A DNA stretch of 64,000 bases from Capsicum annuum (Eukaryota > Streptophyta > Magnoliopsida > Solanales > Solanaceae), in NCBI RefSeq assembly GCF_002878395.1, contig NC_061118.1, positions 4,143,651 to 4,207,650 on the forward strand, written 5' to 3'. The notes beneath the pieces were generated by a model that searched no databases, was not told the origin of the DNA, and was given only the letters and a program-made list of their open reading frames with translations. The position numbers and the translations under genes are program-made. The first letter of the stretch is position 1. Each line of letters starts with the position of its first letter. Positions 46,143 to 57,169 of this stretch are shown here, one piece after another.

Positions 46143-48034
46143 TGTAGATTAAGAGAGGACCCTTACATTTTGCCTATGCTTTATTGATTATCCAGTTGGG
46201 ACACTGCTAGCCTAGTAATTGAGGGTGTCCCCGAATTTGTATTATTTTCATATGTTCCTGGATATTTGTATGTTGGATGATGTTTTGTTTTGTGTTTTTG
46301 GGATGCTATATTTGGGTACTCTGATGGTACCCATGTTTTCATAGATTATGATGTAGTTTTATTTTTAATTTTTCTTTTTTACTTTAGTTTTATTTTGATT
46401 ATGAAGATACATGACGAGCCTTGCTCTATGATAGATTAAGTGACAATATTCTTAAGGGTAAAGCGTCATGTTTGGGTTTTGATCCATAGATGCAGGGGAA
46501 TTCTACGTACCCATGGCATCTAAGTCACTCATGCAAGGGAAGTTTGAGTACCGGTGATATTGTAAATTTAGGATCCCATTGTGCACCGCAGGAAAAGTAT
46601 GGGTAGCCATATGATTGGTTTGCCCATATCAAGCCAAAATATGAGGCTAAAGCTTTGGTTGTAGCCATAAGTTAACAAATTGAGTGTGGTGCAAATGCAA
46701 AACAAACAAACCCTCCATCCAAAAATTTTTCAAAAATCAAAGTTATGGGTGTGAACAGCCTTGTAACAAATCTCTTTCTCTTTTTGTGACTCCACATATG
46801 TTTGATTTGTCAATAGGGATAGATACTCCAATTTTGTATCTAACGGGAGGGGCAATTGAGCCTCCTTGGTGAATTTTGCATGCCATGTGTGGGGAGCTAT
46901 TTGCATTCATCTCTTGTATACTTGTGTTATCTAGAACTTACCTCATTAGTCTTTCAAGTCTAATTTTGATTATATTTGGTTGGAGAAATGATCTTAGGCT
47001 ATCTATGTGACATTGGAAGCCCACTCTAGCCTTAAAATCCTACCCATGAATAAGTGTAATCCCTAGTTACACACTTTGAGCCTTTGGACCTTTCTTTGGC
47101 ACACACATTACAAGCCATGAACCCTTATTTTTGTACCTCTTTTGAACCATACCCTACTTGAACTTGAAAATGCAACTTGAGGCTAAAAGTGTAAGTTGGG
47201 GGTGGTGAAGATTGATAAAAGTAAGTTTGGGGTCATAAAGTTTTTAGTGAAATGCCTAAACTCACAAGCACTAATAGAAAAAAGAAAGGGTCCAACAAAG
47301 GAAAGAATTGTATGAAAGTGTAAGAAAAAGATATAGAAGAAAGTGGGTGAACAAATGAAGCAAAAAATAGGCATATAAAAAGAGAAAAGATCAAACAGGA
47401 GTGGCCCATAGTAAAAAAAATGGATTAAATAGTTCTATGTAGATGTTCAAGGAAGGGTGTAGATATGTTGTTCCCAAATGTTATCCCACCCTAACCCGAA
47501 CCTACATTACAAGATCAAAAAGTCCTTTGGGATCTTCAACCATTTACTTTCTTTGCAATGATGATTAAAAATAGGGGCAAGCCTATGGTATGACACTTGT
47601 TGACATAGAGAGTTATTTTATAAGGGAGAGAGTTTTTGCACTTAAATTTCTTTTTGCATATTTGGTAGCTTGGTGTGTGGAAATTTTTTTTCTTATGAGG
47701 AAGCATGTGAATGAGTTGAGGTCGGTGATTTTGTCATCTTTTGAGCAATGAGGCAAATGGAGTATAACTTAGTTTTGATTAGAAGTGAGTCACTTTTAGA
47801 GTATTGGTTGTTGTATATTGGTTTCTCTTTAAAGGCTTGTGCATCCTTAGATATTACATTTTATGATGAGGGGTGTAGTAAGAATAGCTTAGCCTATGTG
47901 CAATGAGCGACTTGTGGTAGTGACTAAGCTTAAGTCATTGTGATCTTTGAGGAATGAAAATTGGGCATAAAAGTATAATGTCTCATGATAAAGGGTAGTG
48001 TTTCTTGAGGACAAACAAAGCTTTAAGATGGGGG
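46143..48034 (+). other. Non-coding 3' internal DNA of the Athila/Tat-like fragment
   Basis: No domain was recognised. A 62-residue open frame at 46684-46872 has no known counterpart and is probably chance. Confidence 0.4.
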
Positions 48035-49556
48035 TGTTGATGAGTGGTGATTTTACCACTCATTTGCACTCAACATTCATGCACATTACCATGTTTTGAA
48101 TGAATAAATGAGACATAATTGTGATTGAATGCACCCATATCCACATTTTGCAGGCACATAATTGATGAGATAGAAATATGTGGGTTGGAGCTAAAAATAA
48201 TCAAAAGGAAGCAAAGAAGTGCAGCTGAAGACCTGGAGAAGACACAATCTCAGTTACCGCAGTCATGTATGAGGGCCGAAATCACGGTCAATCAATAAGG
48301 TAAACCTGCCACAGTCGCATGAGATAATCATGGTCACAGTAACCGTAGTCGCGGCCAAGCCTATGCGATCACGGCCTAGTGAAAAAAGGCAGTCCATGGG
48401 AAGAAATGTAAATGCACGTGGCCGATCCCAAATTTGACAAAAAAAGACTCAAGCCCTATTACTGGATATATTCCATCTTCCCTAATTTTGAGACATTGTT
48501 CTAGGGTTATATCCTCCATTTTCTTAGAAGACAATATTGCATAAATTTTGGGTGAGGAATACTTTGGAGTCACTTCCAAGTGAAGAATTATTGAACTTCT
48601 ATTGAAGATTTGTTGGATCTCATAGTTTGAAGTAACATTCACTTAGATTTTGTCAAATCAAATCATTAGAGATTTTAGGTAAAATCCTTATTTATTTATC
48701 TTATGAGTAGATAGATTTTCCTCTTAAGATTATGCTAGAATAGGGTGCAATTGCATGTGGGTTTTTATTTATTTGTGCATATGTTAATGTGTTGATTGAT
48801 GGGTTCTATTGTTGCTTGATTAAATTGGTTGGGATTTATGGGTGAGAAGCCCAAATACTCAAATAGGTTTGTGGGTGAAAATCCAAAGCTCTTGAAAGCT
48901 CAATCTATCTTCTAAAGAAGGGTTTGGATGAATATTAGGAACCAACATCATCCTTGAAAGAGAGATGTGGGAACAAAAGCAATAGTAGATAATTGTTGGC
49001 ATAGTTTGCTAAATTTTCACTATCTTAGACTTAAGAGAGAATGTGAAGTTGACTATTCCTTGGGTATCATCCTAGAAATAGGGATTCCTAATTGAGGTAT
49101 TGGGTGACTTTATTGGACACACTCGTTAGGTACTTGGAAGAGTCAATGAGTGAAATCTTTGAGGCTATGTTGAAAAACTAACACCAAGGACTTACAACCT
49201 AGCCTACCACATCATCATCAATTATAACATGCACTAAATTATCATGTCTCCATGCAATTTTTCCCCTAGGAAAGCATAGTACCAAGATCAGTGCCTAATT
49301 GTTTAGACTCGAAGTATTCATAGCCCCGAATATGTACTCGAAAAAAACAAAAAGAAATAAGCGTGATACCTTTCAAACCCTCCATTTTTATGTTCTTATA
49401 CTATTGGTTTGAATTTCGCTAGTATCTATCATTTCAAACTAATTTAATCGCCACTCACATTGTTCCTCATGGATTCGATCCCAACTAAAAAATTGGGTTA
49501 ATATATTGATGAAAATCGCCTTCCACTTAAATTGTCGGGTAAGTTTAGAGTTATCA
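48035..49556 (+). repeat. LTR of the Athila/Tat-like fragment
   Basis: It starts TGTTGATGAGTGGTG and ends GAGTTATCA, about 1.5 kb. A perfect 7-bp hairpin (GAGTGGT / ACCACTC around GATTTT) lies at 48042-48061. No second copy exists in the window. Confidence 0.6.
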
Positions 49557-49705
49557 ATAATACCCAGCCAAACCCAAAAGCTCTGAATATTGGTTGGAGT
49601 CATGGGTCTAGGCAACCTTTTAACCACAACTACCTTTTGTGAATCCACGATGACTCCCTCGCTAAAAATAATATGACTAAGAAAAGTCACATCGTTCAAC
49701 CAAAA
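49557..49705 (-). pseudogene. Gypsy reverse-transcriptase remnant of element C
   Basis: The minus-strand frame WLNDVTFLSHIIFSEGVIVD, then QKVVVVKRLPRPMTPTNIQS, matches the thumb region of gypsy reverse transcriptase. Compare element A FLGYIISGNGIRVDSQKTK (about 15806-15863). It is cut on both sides. Confidence 0.8.
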
Positions 49706-50902
49706 TCATAGCCACGATGTACCCCACATGATTTCTAATTAACCAAAATCATAGCCACCAAGGCCTTTCCAATCCATTTAAAACTATTTAAACCATTCAT
49801 ATCATTTAGGGTTCCATTACCAGGTCTAAACCTTGCATAAGTTCCATTGAAAAACTAATATTATAGTGAAAACATTATTAAAGGCATTTTATCAAACACA
49901 TTGGGGGCATAGTATTTACAAAACCAAAGTACATTACCAAAGAACCATTTCCATGTAACCAATTATCCAAAACCACTATTAGTGCATATAAAAGTATAAT
50001 TAAAAACATGGGAAAACCATATCCAAGCATTTATAACCAAACCCCTAATCATATTTGAAAACCCAAATCATACAACATTCAAATTATAAGAACATGGTAT
50101 AAAACCATTCCTTTAGTTGGAAATATTAATAAGGGAAGAGAACATGCCTTAAACAAAAATGATGATGGCGAGAAATCACCAAGACAAGCCCCAATTTACT
50201 CCTTAAGATGAAACCCTAGCTTTCTTTTCCCAAGAACTCTAGAGAGGATTTACGAGTGTTTTCCAAGTGTTTAAGAATAGAATAATTGGGCAAATAACCT
50301 CCAAAGAGCAATATAAGTCATGGGACCTTATTAGGATAAGTGGATAAATGACCAAATTTTCCTTACTTAAACTGCATTAAATTCCCGTCATAGGGTACGA
50401 CTGACTCTTATGAATCCTACCAATCCTATACGAGTGGTACCCACCTCTCGTACCCTAGGCTTTCCCTCCTTGCACCCAACACTGTCCAAGGTGCAACATA
50501 CCTAAACTAAAGTCGTATTCAAGTATATGACTAGTACCCATAAATCTTACCCCTGGCATAATAGAACCTAGAAGGTTTGATCACTGACCACCATATGAGT
50601 CCTAGGTATGACTCGTACCATAGATTACCGCTTATGGTAAGCCACTCATACTCAGATCCAATTTAATTTACCAAGTCTAAGATTAAGTGAAAGAACCAAA
50701 TGACCCATATCCATCAGTATGACTTGTACCACCAAGTTGTACCCATTTCTGTAACCAAAATCCATTTCACCAACCAACACTGGTCAGTATATGACTGGAC
50801 CGTACTACCCGTACCTAAGTGTATAACTCATTATCCAAAGTCGTAACGTTTCCTGAAACCAAAATCAAAGAAATTTTCTAAGGTCTAGAAACCAGGGTGT
50901 TT
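49706..50902 (-). repeat. Element C 5' LTR, truncated (5' portion of the LTR)
   Basis: On the minus strand the outer end reads AAAACACCCTGG, like a decayed TGTAACACCCTGG. The part 49718-50207 repeats 45285-45776. It joins reverse-transcriptase sequence directly at about 49705, so the primer site, gag and protease are deleted. Confidence 0.65.
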
Positions 50903-50929
50903 TACTAGAGATCTATTAGTCCAGTAACT

Positions 50930-52025
50930 TTTCAAACAAAATAATTTTAAAATTATTTCTAGAAGGCTTAATCATTTACTTCCTAGACTGACCTTTATTG
51001 ACCAAAATTGTTTTGTTTCTAGTAAGCTTATCATAGAGAATGTCATGTTAGCACAAACATAGTTCGTAACATTTTCAAAACTAACAGTGGTGGTAATTTT
51101 GTCCTCAAACTAGACATGGTTAAAGCTTATGATTGACTTTTATGGAATTTTCTAAAAGATATTATGAGAAAATTTGGTTTCCTTGATTACTGGATTAATC
51201 TTATAAGTAATCTTATTTCAAATGTATGGTACTCTATACTGATTAATGGATCCTGGAATGTTTTTTTCTTCAACTAAGAAATGGTTTTTTCTCTTCAACT
51301 TAGGGACTTAAGCAAGGTGATCCCTTATTTCTTTCTTTATTTATTCTAGTTGCTGATGTTATTTCAAGAAGTCTTAATAATATTTTAAATAATAATGATT
51401 TCACTCCTTTTACTATGAGCAATAGAAGACCACTCAAAAATTATCTAGCCTATGCAAATAATATTGTTATTTTCAAAAGTGGTGATAGTAAATCTGTTAG
51501 GTTGATTATGAAATAAATAAGGTTATATGAGAAGTCCCCTGGGCAAAAAGTAAATCCTATTTTAAGTTTTTTCTTGACTAACACAAAGACATGTGCTTAT
51601 AGGATCAAAAGGCTAAGAAAATGTACAATTTTCATGGAAAAATCATTTTCTTTCATGTACTTGGATTGTCCTATCTATGTAGGAAAGAAGAAGATTTGCT
51701 ACTTTAATAACATACTCACCAAAATTGTTAAAAGGTGAATAGATGGTAGGGTAAAATGCTTACTTATGGAGGCAAAGTGGTACTGATCAAGAGTGTTATG
51801 CTAGCTCTTCCTACTTACATTCTCACTTTCATTAACTCCCCAAGTGTACTATTAATCTTATTCAAAAACACTTTGCTAGATTTTTTTGGGGTTCTAATGG
51901 CGATAGATTTAAGTATCACTGGAGGTCCTGTGATAAACTCCTATTATCCTAAAGAAGAGGAAGGTATTAGTATTAGAAATATGCATGACATTTCTTGCAC
52001 TTTGGCTATCAAAGGGTGGTGAAGA
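50930..52025 (+). pseudogene. LINE-2 reverse transcriptase, main part
   Basis: The reading shows RRLNHLLPRLTFIDQNCFVS, LIIENVMLAQT, LDMVKAYD, then GLKQGDPLFLSLFILVAD (in broken frame) and the catalytic box as LAYANNIVIFKSGDSKS (YANN at 51451-51462 where YADD is normal). The C-terminal part has MLTYGGKVVLIKSVMLALPT and GISIRNMHDISCTLAIKGW (51756-52022). It is inactive. Confidence 0.9.
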
Positions 52026-52589
52026 TATAGAACTCAACCTTCACTTTGGGCTAATTTTATGATTTCAAAATATTGTATTAGAGCTCGCACTATTGCCAGG
52101 AAATGACACTCTAGTAATTCTCACATATGAAAATCTCTTGTAAATGCAAATAAAAGGTATAACCTAAATTATTTGGAGAATTAGTAAAGGTGAATGCAGT
52201 ATCTGGTAGGATAATTAGACTGAGAAAGGGCCCCTACCTACTTTATACCCTGACAATATTATAAACCCAAGAGCTAAGATCAAGGATTATATTATGCATG
52301 GTATATGGGATCTGATCAGACTAAAAAATATGTTACCAGAATATATGATGCAACAAATCAATGGCATACATATTGGACAACTTGACAAAAAAGATTATGC
52401 TTATTGAAAGCTCACACAAGATGGAAACTTTGACAAATATGCAACTTGAAATCGGGTTAGACATACCAAGACAAGAAATATAGAGGTCAATCATGTATGG
52501 CATCATATCATTTCTAACTTGGAGACTTCTTTTTAAGAAACTTTCCTTCAATGACGTAGTGAGAAAATTTGACAGATAAAGAAGAAAAA

Positions 52590-52700
52590 CAACTTCAACA
52601 TGCTACTTTTGTAATGATCCCGTGAATGAAACTATGTAACATGTCTTTATTGAAGAAAATGCAACTAATTACATATGAAAATTATTTTGTAGAACGTTGG
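52590..52700 (+). pseudogene. LINE-2 zinc-binding reverse-transcriptase region (zf-RVT)
   Basis: CYFCNDPVNETM, a stop, then HVFIEENAT matches the Cys/His pattern between reverse transcriptase and RNase H in plant LINEs. Confidence 0.65.
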
Positions 52701-52799
52701 GTAATAGACATGAGCACAAATCCTCTAAATTATCTATTAAATTATAGAGAGTGGAGCCTGTGGTAAACTGCAAAATTGTAACTTGGACCAGACCCTATT

Positions 52800-53232
52800 G
52801 AAGGAAGATTTTAACTTAATAGTGATGGTAGTTTCTTAAGCAATGACCATAGAGATGGTACTGGGGGTATCATTAAGGATGCAAAATAAGATCTTGTTAT
52901 GGCTTATTCAATTAATATTTTTTATGATAGCAACAATTAGGTAGAAGCCTAAACTGTTAGATATACGATACAATGGTGCAAACAGAAAAATATCAACAAC
53001 TTGGACATAGAAATGGATTCATTGGTTATCTTGGATATGATAAAAAATGAGAACAATTCCACCATCAAACTCAAAAATATCATTAGGGATATTAGGCGCA
53101 ACATTGATAATACTCATATACACCACTATTTTAGAGAGGCTAATTAAGTGGCCGATCTTTTGAAAAAATGGCATCATCAAGTTGAATGGGTACCTTCTAC
53201 TATTCTTTTCAACACCTTCCAAAAGAGGTGAA
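52800..53232 (+). pseudogene. LINE-2 RNase H
   Basis: LNSDGSFLSNDHRDGTGGII, IEMDSLVILDMIKN and HHYFREAN, a stop, then VADLLKKW give the RNase H motif series (Asp, Asp, His, Asp). It ends at VPSTIFFNTFQKR. In-frame stops are present. The minus-strand open frame over 53019-53222 is a shadow. Confidence 0.82.
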
Positions 53233-53535
53233 GATATCCTTTCAACTAGATAAATGTCAACTTTCTAGTATTAGAAGGAGATTGATAAAGATAATTTCTT
53301 TGTAAGCTAAGTCAATTTGTCTTTTGTGTAATTATGGAAGAGTCATTGTGTAGGCTAAATTCTTCCTTGAAGATTGTTATCTTGGTAACAAGCTTCCTCT
53401 TGTTCTATTGAGGTAAGGTACATGTCTCCCTCCTTTTGTATGCTCTTCAAAAAAATGGATATGATAGGGGTCAAAGCCTAACCCCCAACACCAAGGTTAC
53501 CTTGGTGATGGCTTATAATTAAAGAAAAAAAAGAA

Positions 53536-55166
53536 GCCTTAAATAAATATAAGTATCAAAGATCTTAATTTTTTGAGAAATTGATTAAAAATTACTTCAC
53601 AATACATCATAATTTAGACTATTAATCAACCAACATAATGCAAAACTTAAGGACATGATTCCATCTTCAGTGACATATTTTTGTTTTATCATGTATGCAA
53701 ACTCAAAGGAAACTTAAATTTTTTGTTGTCACGAGTCTGTCCACAAAGCTTGAAATTTATTAACACATTATTCTAAGTAACTATTATATCCTAAAAAAAA
53801 ATATTATTTAATGAAAACATAAATGGAATAATGATAAAAGTTAAATATTTTCATATTTTAATTCTAGAAAAAACAAAGAAAGAAAATTATTCATTAAAAC
53901 ATTCTCAACAAAAAATATTGCATAAGGGGGTAATTATTTCTGTTAAATATATGGAGGGGGTATTATTTTTTAAATATTAAATATTACTAGTATACGTATC
54001 CGGACGAATCGTTTCAAAGATAAAAGAGCATAGAAAGATAACTATAAACAATCTTAATTTTTGTTTTGATTTAACAGGTTAATAAATAATAATACATTGT
54101 ATTGAAATGAAAGAAGTTGGACCAAAAAAATAATCATCTTAAAAATCTTAGTATTTCCACAACTCAATTTTTCAATTTATCTAATTCACATTGTGAGGTG
54201 TTAATAACTATTTTTAACACAACTTTTTCTAATTACAAAATATAGCACTTTTGTTATTTTTTGATACATATATCTAGCCTTGATACATATGTGTTTTGAT
54301 ACATTTGAAAAAAAAATTGTTATCTAAATAAGAAAATAACAAAATCTCCTTAAATGGGGATTGTAAATCACGTTTCGTCAAAAATGAAATCATAAAAAAT
54401 GTAAAAATCAATAGAAAATTAAAACATTCATCTGTTCAAATCAAACTCCATTGAAAATTAAAATCTTTACACAAATTCTTCATCTTACTTTTTATTTTCT
54501 TCATCGTGTCAATGTTGACTATTTTTGTTTTGCTACGACATTAGGGTGTTTTGGTTTCTTTGAAATTTATATGAAATTTCTTGTTATGAATACTATTTAA
54601 AGTTTTAATTTCTCAATAATATTTTAATTTACAAATGATAGTTGTCTACAATGTTATACTATCTTTATGTTTAAATAGCTTGATGAAAAATATGTATTTT
54701 ATTATCTACAATTTGTTGTTATGCTATGTGTATGTTTAATACATGTGTTTGATACATATCAGTTCATTAGTTAATGATTTATATTGATTTATTCTATTAA
54801 ATTGTAGTTTAATGAAACTAATGTTTAATACATATTTTTGATACATCTGATTTCAGTTAAAGAACTTCGATACATTTTTTTGACACATATTATTTCGGTA
54901 CATATGATTGCAATTAAAGAACTTTAATACATTTTTTTATGCATATGTTTGATTTTTTTTTGAAACATATATTTGATGCATATCAGTAACAAATGAAATG
55001 ATGAACTGCAAAGTTGCTTATCAGTCATTTAACTGAATGGAATGCAATATTAATGTCGAAAATTATCCAATGCTACAAGTTAAGTAACTTGTTAACATAA
55101 AGTGCAGTGATACATATGATACATATATAATATTGAAGTTACTGATAAATTAAAAAAATATGTTAT

Positions 55167-55209
<43 letters not shown>

Positions 55210-55490
55210 TGTATGTATATATATTACAACATAATAATACATATAAAGCTACAAAACATATAATAGTAAACAAAGTAACAATTGACATTAATTGTGATGG
55301 CAAAACAGCATTTAATTGTGAAACAAAAAAGTGACAAAACACCATATTGTGTAACAAATAAAGAAAACAAGAACAAAAGTAGCCAAAATTCCATCATCAT
55401 AATCCTAACAGTACTAAACAACTAAAAATGAAGTGAACATCAAAATATAACTATCATAACCATAACCATCAGTAACACAACTCCTCAAAT
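53536..55490. other. AT-rich DNA with scattered GATACAT motifs, no gene seen
   Basis: From 54260 to 55130 the words GATACAT, ATACATAT and TTTGATACA recur many times on the plus strand. The complement ATGTATC recurs at 55810-56040. No frame is supported. A CTAGTATACGTATCCGGAC stretch near 53989-54004 was noted but not assigned. Segment 53730-53770 is the inverted relative of 6560-6598. Confidence 0.45.
55175..55206. repeat. (AT)n microsatellite
   Basis: An uninterrupted run of 16 AT units, flanked by ATACATAC and GCATGTATGTATAT. Confidence 0.95.
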
Positions 55491-55499
55491 ACTATTTGT

Positions 55500-55800
55500 T
55501 TGAATGAATATATGTATGTTTAGACTTAGACAGGTCTTGATTGTTGCTAATAAATCTATTCATTGCTCTGTTCAATTCATATTCCCATAAGAGCGATGCA
55601 TATCTGATTTTAAAAAATGCAGTAAGTAGGTATTCCAATTCCGTCACTTAGATATTCAGTATAAGCAGCAAAGAGTCCACAGTCCTTGATAAATATATAT
55701 ATGTATCTAATTATTAGTTAATTTTGATTAATTATTTCAGAAAAAAATATTAAAATTTAATTCTAATACATGTAGTGTGCTGCTTGACTGTTGGACAGAA
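55500..55800 (-). pseudogene. Ulp1-like cysteine protease fragment (C48 family, C-terminal end)
   Basis: On the minus strand DCGLFAAYTEYLSDGIGIP (about 55629-55685) carries the DCG motif of the catalytic cysteine of Ulp1/SENP-type proteases. After a frame shift, YASLLWEYELNRAMNRF and NNQDLSKS follow, a common C-terminal end of plant Ulp1-like proteins. Just upstream a short exon-like piece (SSSTLH, about 55770-55790) ends at a GT donor. An AG acceptor lies directly before the GAC of DCG, with a TA-rich intron between. Such fragments in nightshades are often carried by Mutator-like or other DNA transposons. The N-terminal catalytic His/Asp part was not found. Confidence 0.6.
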
Positions 55801-56043
55801 AAAATATAAAACAGATGTATCAAATGTATAAAGTAGATGTTTCAAATGTATCAAATCTTCTTGAAATCAAGAATTCAAATAACATACTTGAAAATGTATC
55901 AAATGTAACAACTATCACCACAAACGATAAATTATCAAAATAACTTAAATAGGACAAAATTACCAACAATAAAAATGTATAAAAAGTGTCATGTAACAAA
56001 ATTATCAAATATATTCAAATCTTATTAAAATATCATATGTATC

Positions 56044-56340
56044 AATTGTAAATTTAGAAGATTTTTTACCACGTCTGAGGGGGAACTCAGCATCTTCTCT
56101 ATATCTCTTCCTCACTGCTTTGCCTGTCTATTTGCCAGTTCGAGCAACAAAATCTTTTCAAATCTTCTTCATCTTTGTGGGATTATTATAGTGATTTGAT
56201 CTATTTTCGCAAAATTTTTTAAAAATATTATCAAAAGTACCCGGAATAAAACCCACCACTTCATTACTTGAAGAACCAACAATGTTCCTATCAATTTGGG
56301 TAACAGCCAAACTGAATAATGGCAAATCATCTCTTATAGG
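56044..56340 (-). pseudogene. Unrecognised coding fragment next to the pararetrovirus
   Basis: One minus-strand register gives about 98 residues: FSLAVTQIDRNIVG, EVVGFIPGTFDNIFKKFCEN, then two stops (TGA and TAG), then a basic stretch (VRKRYREDAEFPLRRGKK). It ends near a possible GT donor. The family is not recognised. It may belong with the Ulp1-like fragment downstream. The pararetrovirus block begins a few bases beyond its upstream end. Confidence 0.4.
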
Positions 56341-56454
56341 GGGTGCGGATTAGGCACGGTAACTTTACTAGGAAATAAATAGTTTTTAAGTAATAAGTAT
56401 TTATTTTTAAGTAGATTATTAAGTGTATATTATTAGTTGGTTTAATTTTCATTT

Positions 56455-56637
56455 TTATCTTCTTGACTTAAGATGTTTTATTAATTCATATTCTAAATTG
56501 GATATTATCGTAATTAAATTATCTAATGTTTTAGGATCTTCGTTAGTACTATATAATCTTTTGTATTCTAGGTATAAACTATATAGTTTAGTTTCGATAT
56601 CTTTTAATGATTTATTCTTTTCATAAGATGTATTCAT
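56455..56637 (-). CDS. Small pararetroviral ORF, 60 residues, function unknown
   Basis: It starts MNTSYEKNKSLKDIETKLYS and is again rich in Lys, Leu, Tyr and Asn with helical character. It ends LIKHLKSRR. Only about 110 bases of related AT-rich DNA follow before the block ends near 56345, so a downstream coat protein gene is absent here. Confidence 0.45.
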   Translation of the reverse strand: MNTSYEKNKSLKDIETKLYSLYLEYKRLYSTNEDPKTLDNLITIISNLEYELIKHLKSRR

Positions 56638-56658
56638 TAATTTGTGTAGTTTATTAAT

Positions 56659-56976
56659 TTATCCTATTGAAATTTTAGCAATTTCTGTGTAGTATTTTAT
56701 TCTAACTTTGCTATATTCAATGCGTAGGTTTATGTTCTTTATCTGATTAACTAGTATTTGTTGTTCATGTATAGGTAATTTTCCATTTGTATTAAATAAT
56801 TTTTTGTATATATTAAATAAATCATTATCTGTATCTTCTTTTTCTAAAGTTAATTTCATTTTAAGTAATTTTTCTTCTAGTTGTCTTTTTTCTATTTCAA
56901 GTTGATTTCTATAATTAACTTCTTCATATATCCAATTTTGCCTTTCTCTAATTTTTTTTTTTATATATTCTAACAT
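56659..56976 (-). CDS. Small pararetroviral ORF, 105 residues, coiled-coil-like
   Basis: It starts MLEYIKKKIRERQNWIYEEV. The first half (LEIEKRQLEEKLLKMKLTLE) has strong heptad character typical of a coiled coil. The second half is mixed (NGKLPIHEQQILVNQIKNIN). It is intact, unlike the polymerase. Its function is unknown; a virion-associated or assembly factor is possible by analogy with other caulimovirids. Confidence 0.5.
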   Translation of the reverse strand: MLEYIKKKIRERQNWIYEEVNYRNQLEIEKRQLEEKLLKMKLTLEKEDTDNDLFNIYKKLFNTNGKLPIHEQQILVNQIKNINLRIEYSKVRIKYYTEIAKISIG

Positions 56977-56980
56977 TTAT

Positions 56981-57169
56981 TTATTCTGAATAGTATCCAT
57001 CTGAATCTAAGTAATATTGATGCTCATAATATATGTGTAAGTTTTCTATACTATTTAATAATTCTTCCTCTTCATAATCTTGTAATTTTTCCCATATTAT
57101 TTTCTTTATGTCTATAATTTCTATATTTCTAAGTATATATAAAACAAGTATTTTAATATCAGCTGTCAT
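56981..57169 (-). CDS. Small pararetroviral ORF, 62 residues, function unknown
   Basis: It starts MTADIKILVLYILRNIEIID, then an acidic stretch (DYEEEELLNSIENLH). Its start touches the stop of the ORF before it, and its stop lies within ten bases of the next ATG. A partial duplicate of its N-terminus lies at 57410-57533. It is unlike known catalytic proteins. Confidence 0.5.
   Translation of the reverse strand: MTADIKILVLYILRNIEIIDIKKIIWEKLQDYEEEELLNSIENLHIYYEHQYYLDSDGYYSE

Larger units (their letters stand above)
45777..49556 (+). mobile_element. Athila/Tat-like gypsy fragment (3' part with LTR)
   Basis: It comprises a short coding tail, about 1.9 kb of non-coding DNA, a purine-rich tract ending GATGGGGGTG (48027-48036) and an LTR (48035-49556). 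The ending GGATTCGATCCCAAC about 80 bases before the LTR terminus is typical of Athila/Tat-type LTRs. No polymerase is preserved, so the clade is inferred from the LTR and tract context only. Confidence 0.5.
44081..50902 (-). mobile_element. Element C: degraded gypsy element (minus), fused with an Athila/Tat-like fragment
   Basis: Parts of one LTR family lie at both ends. The left piece (44081-45776) and right piece (49706 to about 50902) share a direct repeat of about 490 bases. Between them lie a short gypsy reverse-transcriptase remnant (49557-49705) and the unrelated plus-strand Athila/Tat-like fragment (45777-49556). LINE-2 coding stops at 44080 and resumes at about 50903. The target duplication is poorly kept (AGACT at 44076-44080 against TTACT at about 50902-50906), so the right border is approximate. 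Confidence 0.65.
50903..53535 (+). mobile_element. LINE-2, 3' segment (reverse transcriptase, zinc region, RNase H, 3' end)
   Basis: LINE-2 coding resumes after element C and runs to a terminal A-rich stretch (AATTAAAGAAAAAAAAGAAG near 53517-53536). That stretch is a plausible LINE 3' end. Total LINE-2 length without insertions is roughly 5.9 kb, normal for plant L1 elements. Confidence 0.85.

Noticed and set aside
53989..54004. CTAGTATACGTATCCGGAC as a Helitron end
   Set aside because: No convincing hairpin or matching start was found.
55163..55421. Hydrophobic minus-strand frames with Ile/Tyr runs
   Set aside because: They are produced by the AT microsatellite and its AT-rich flank.
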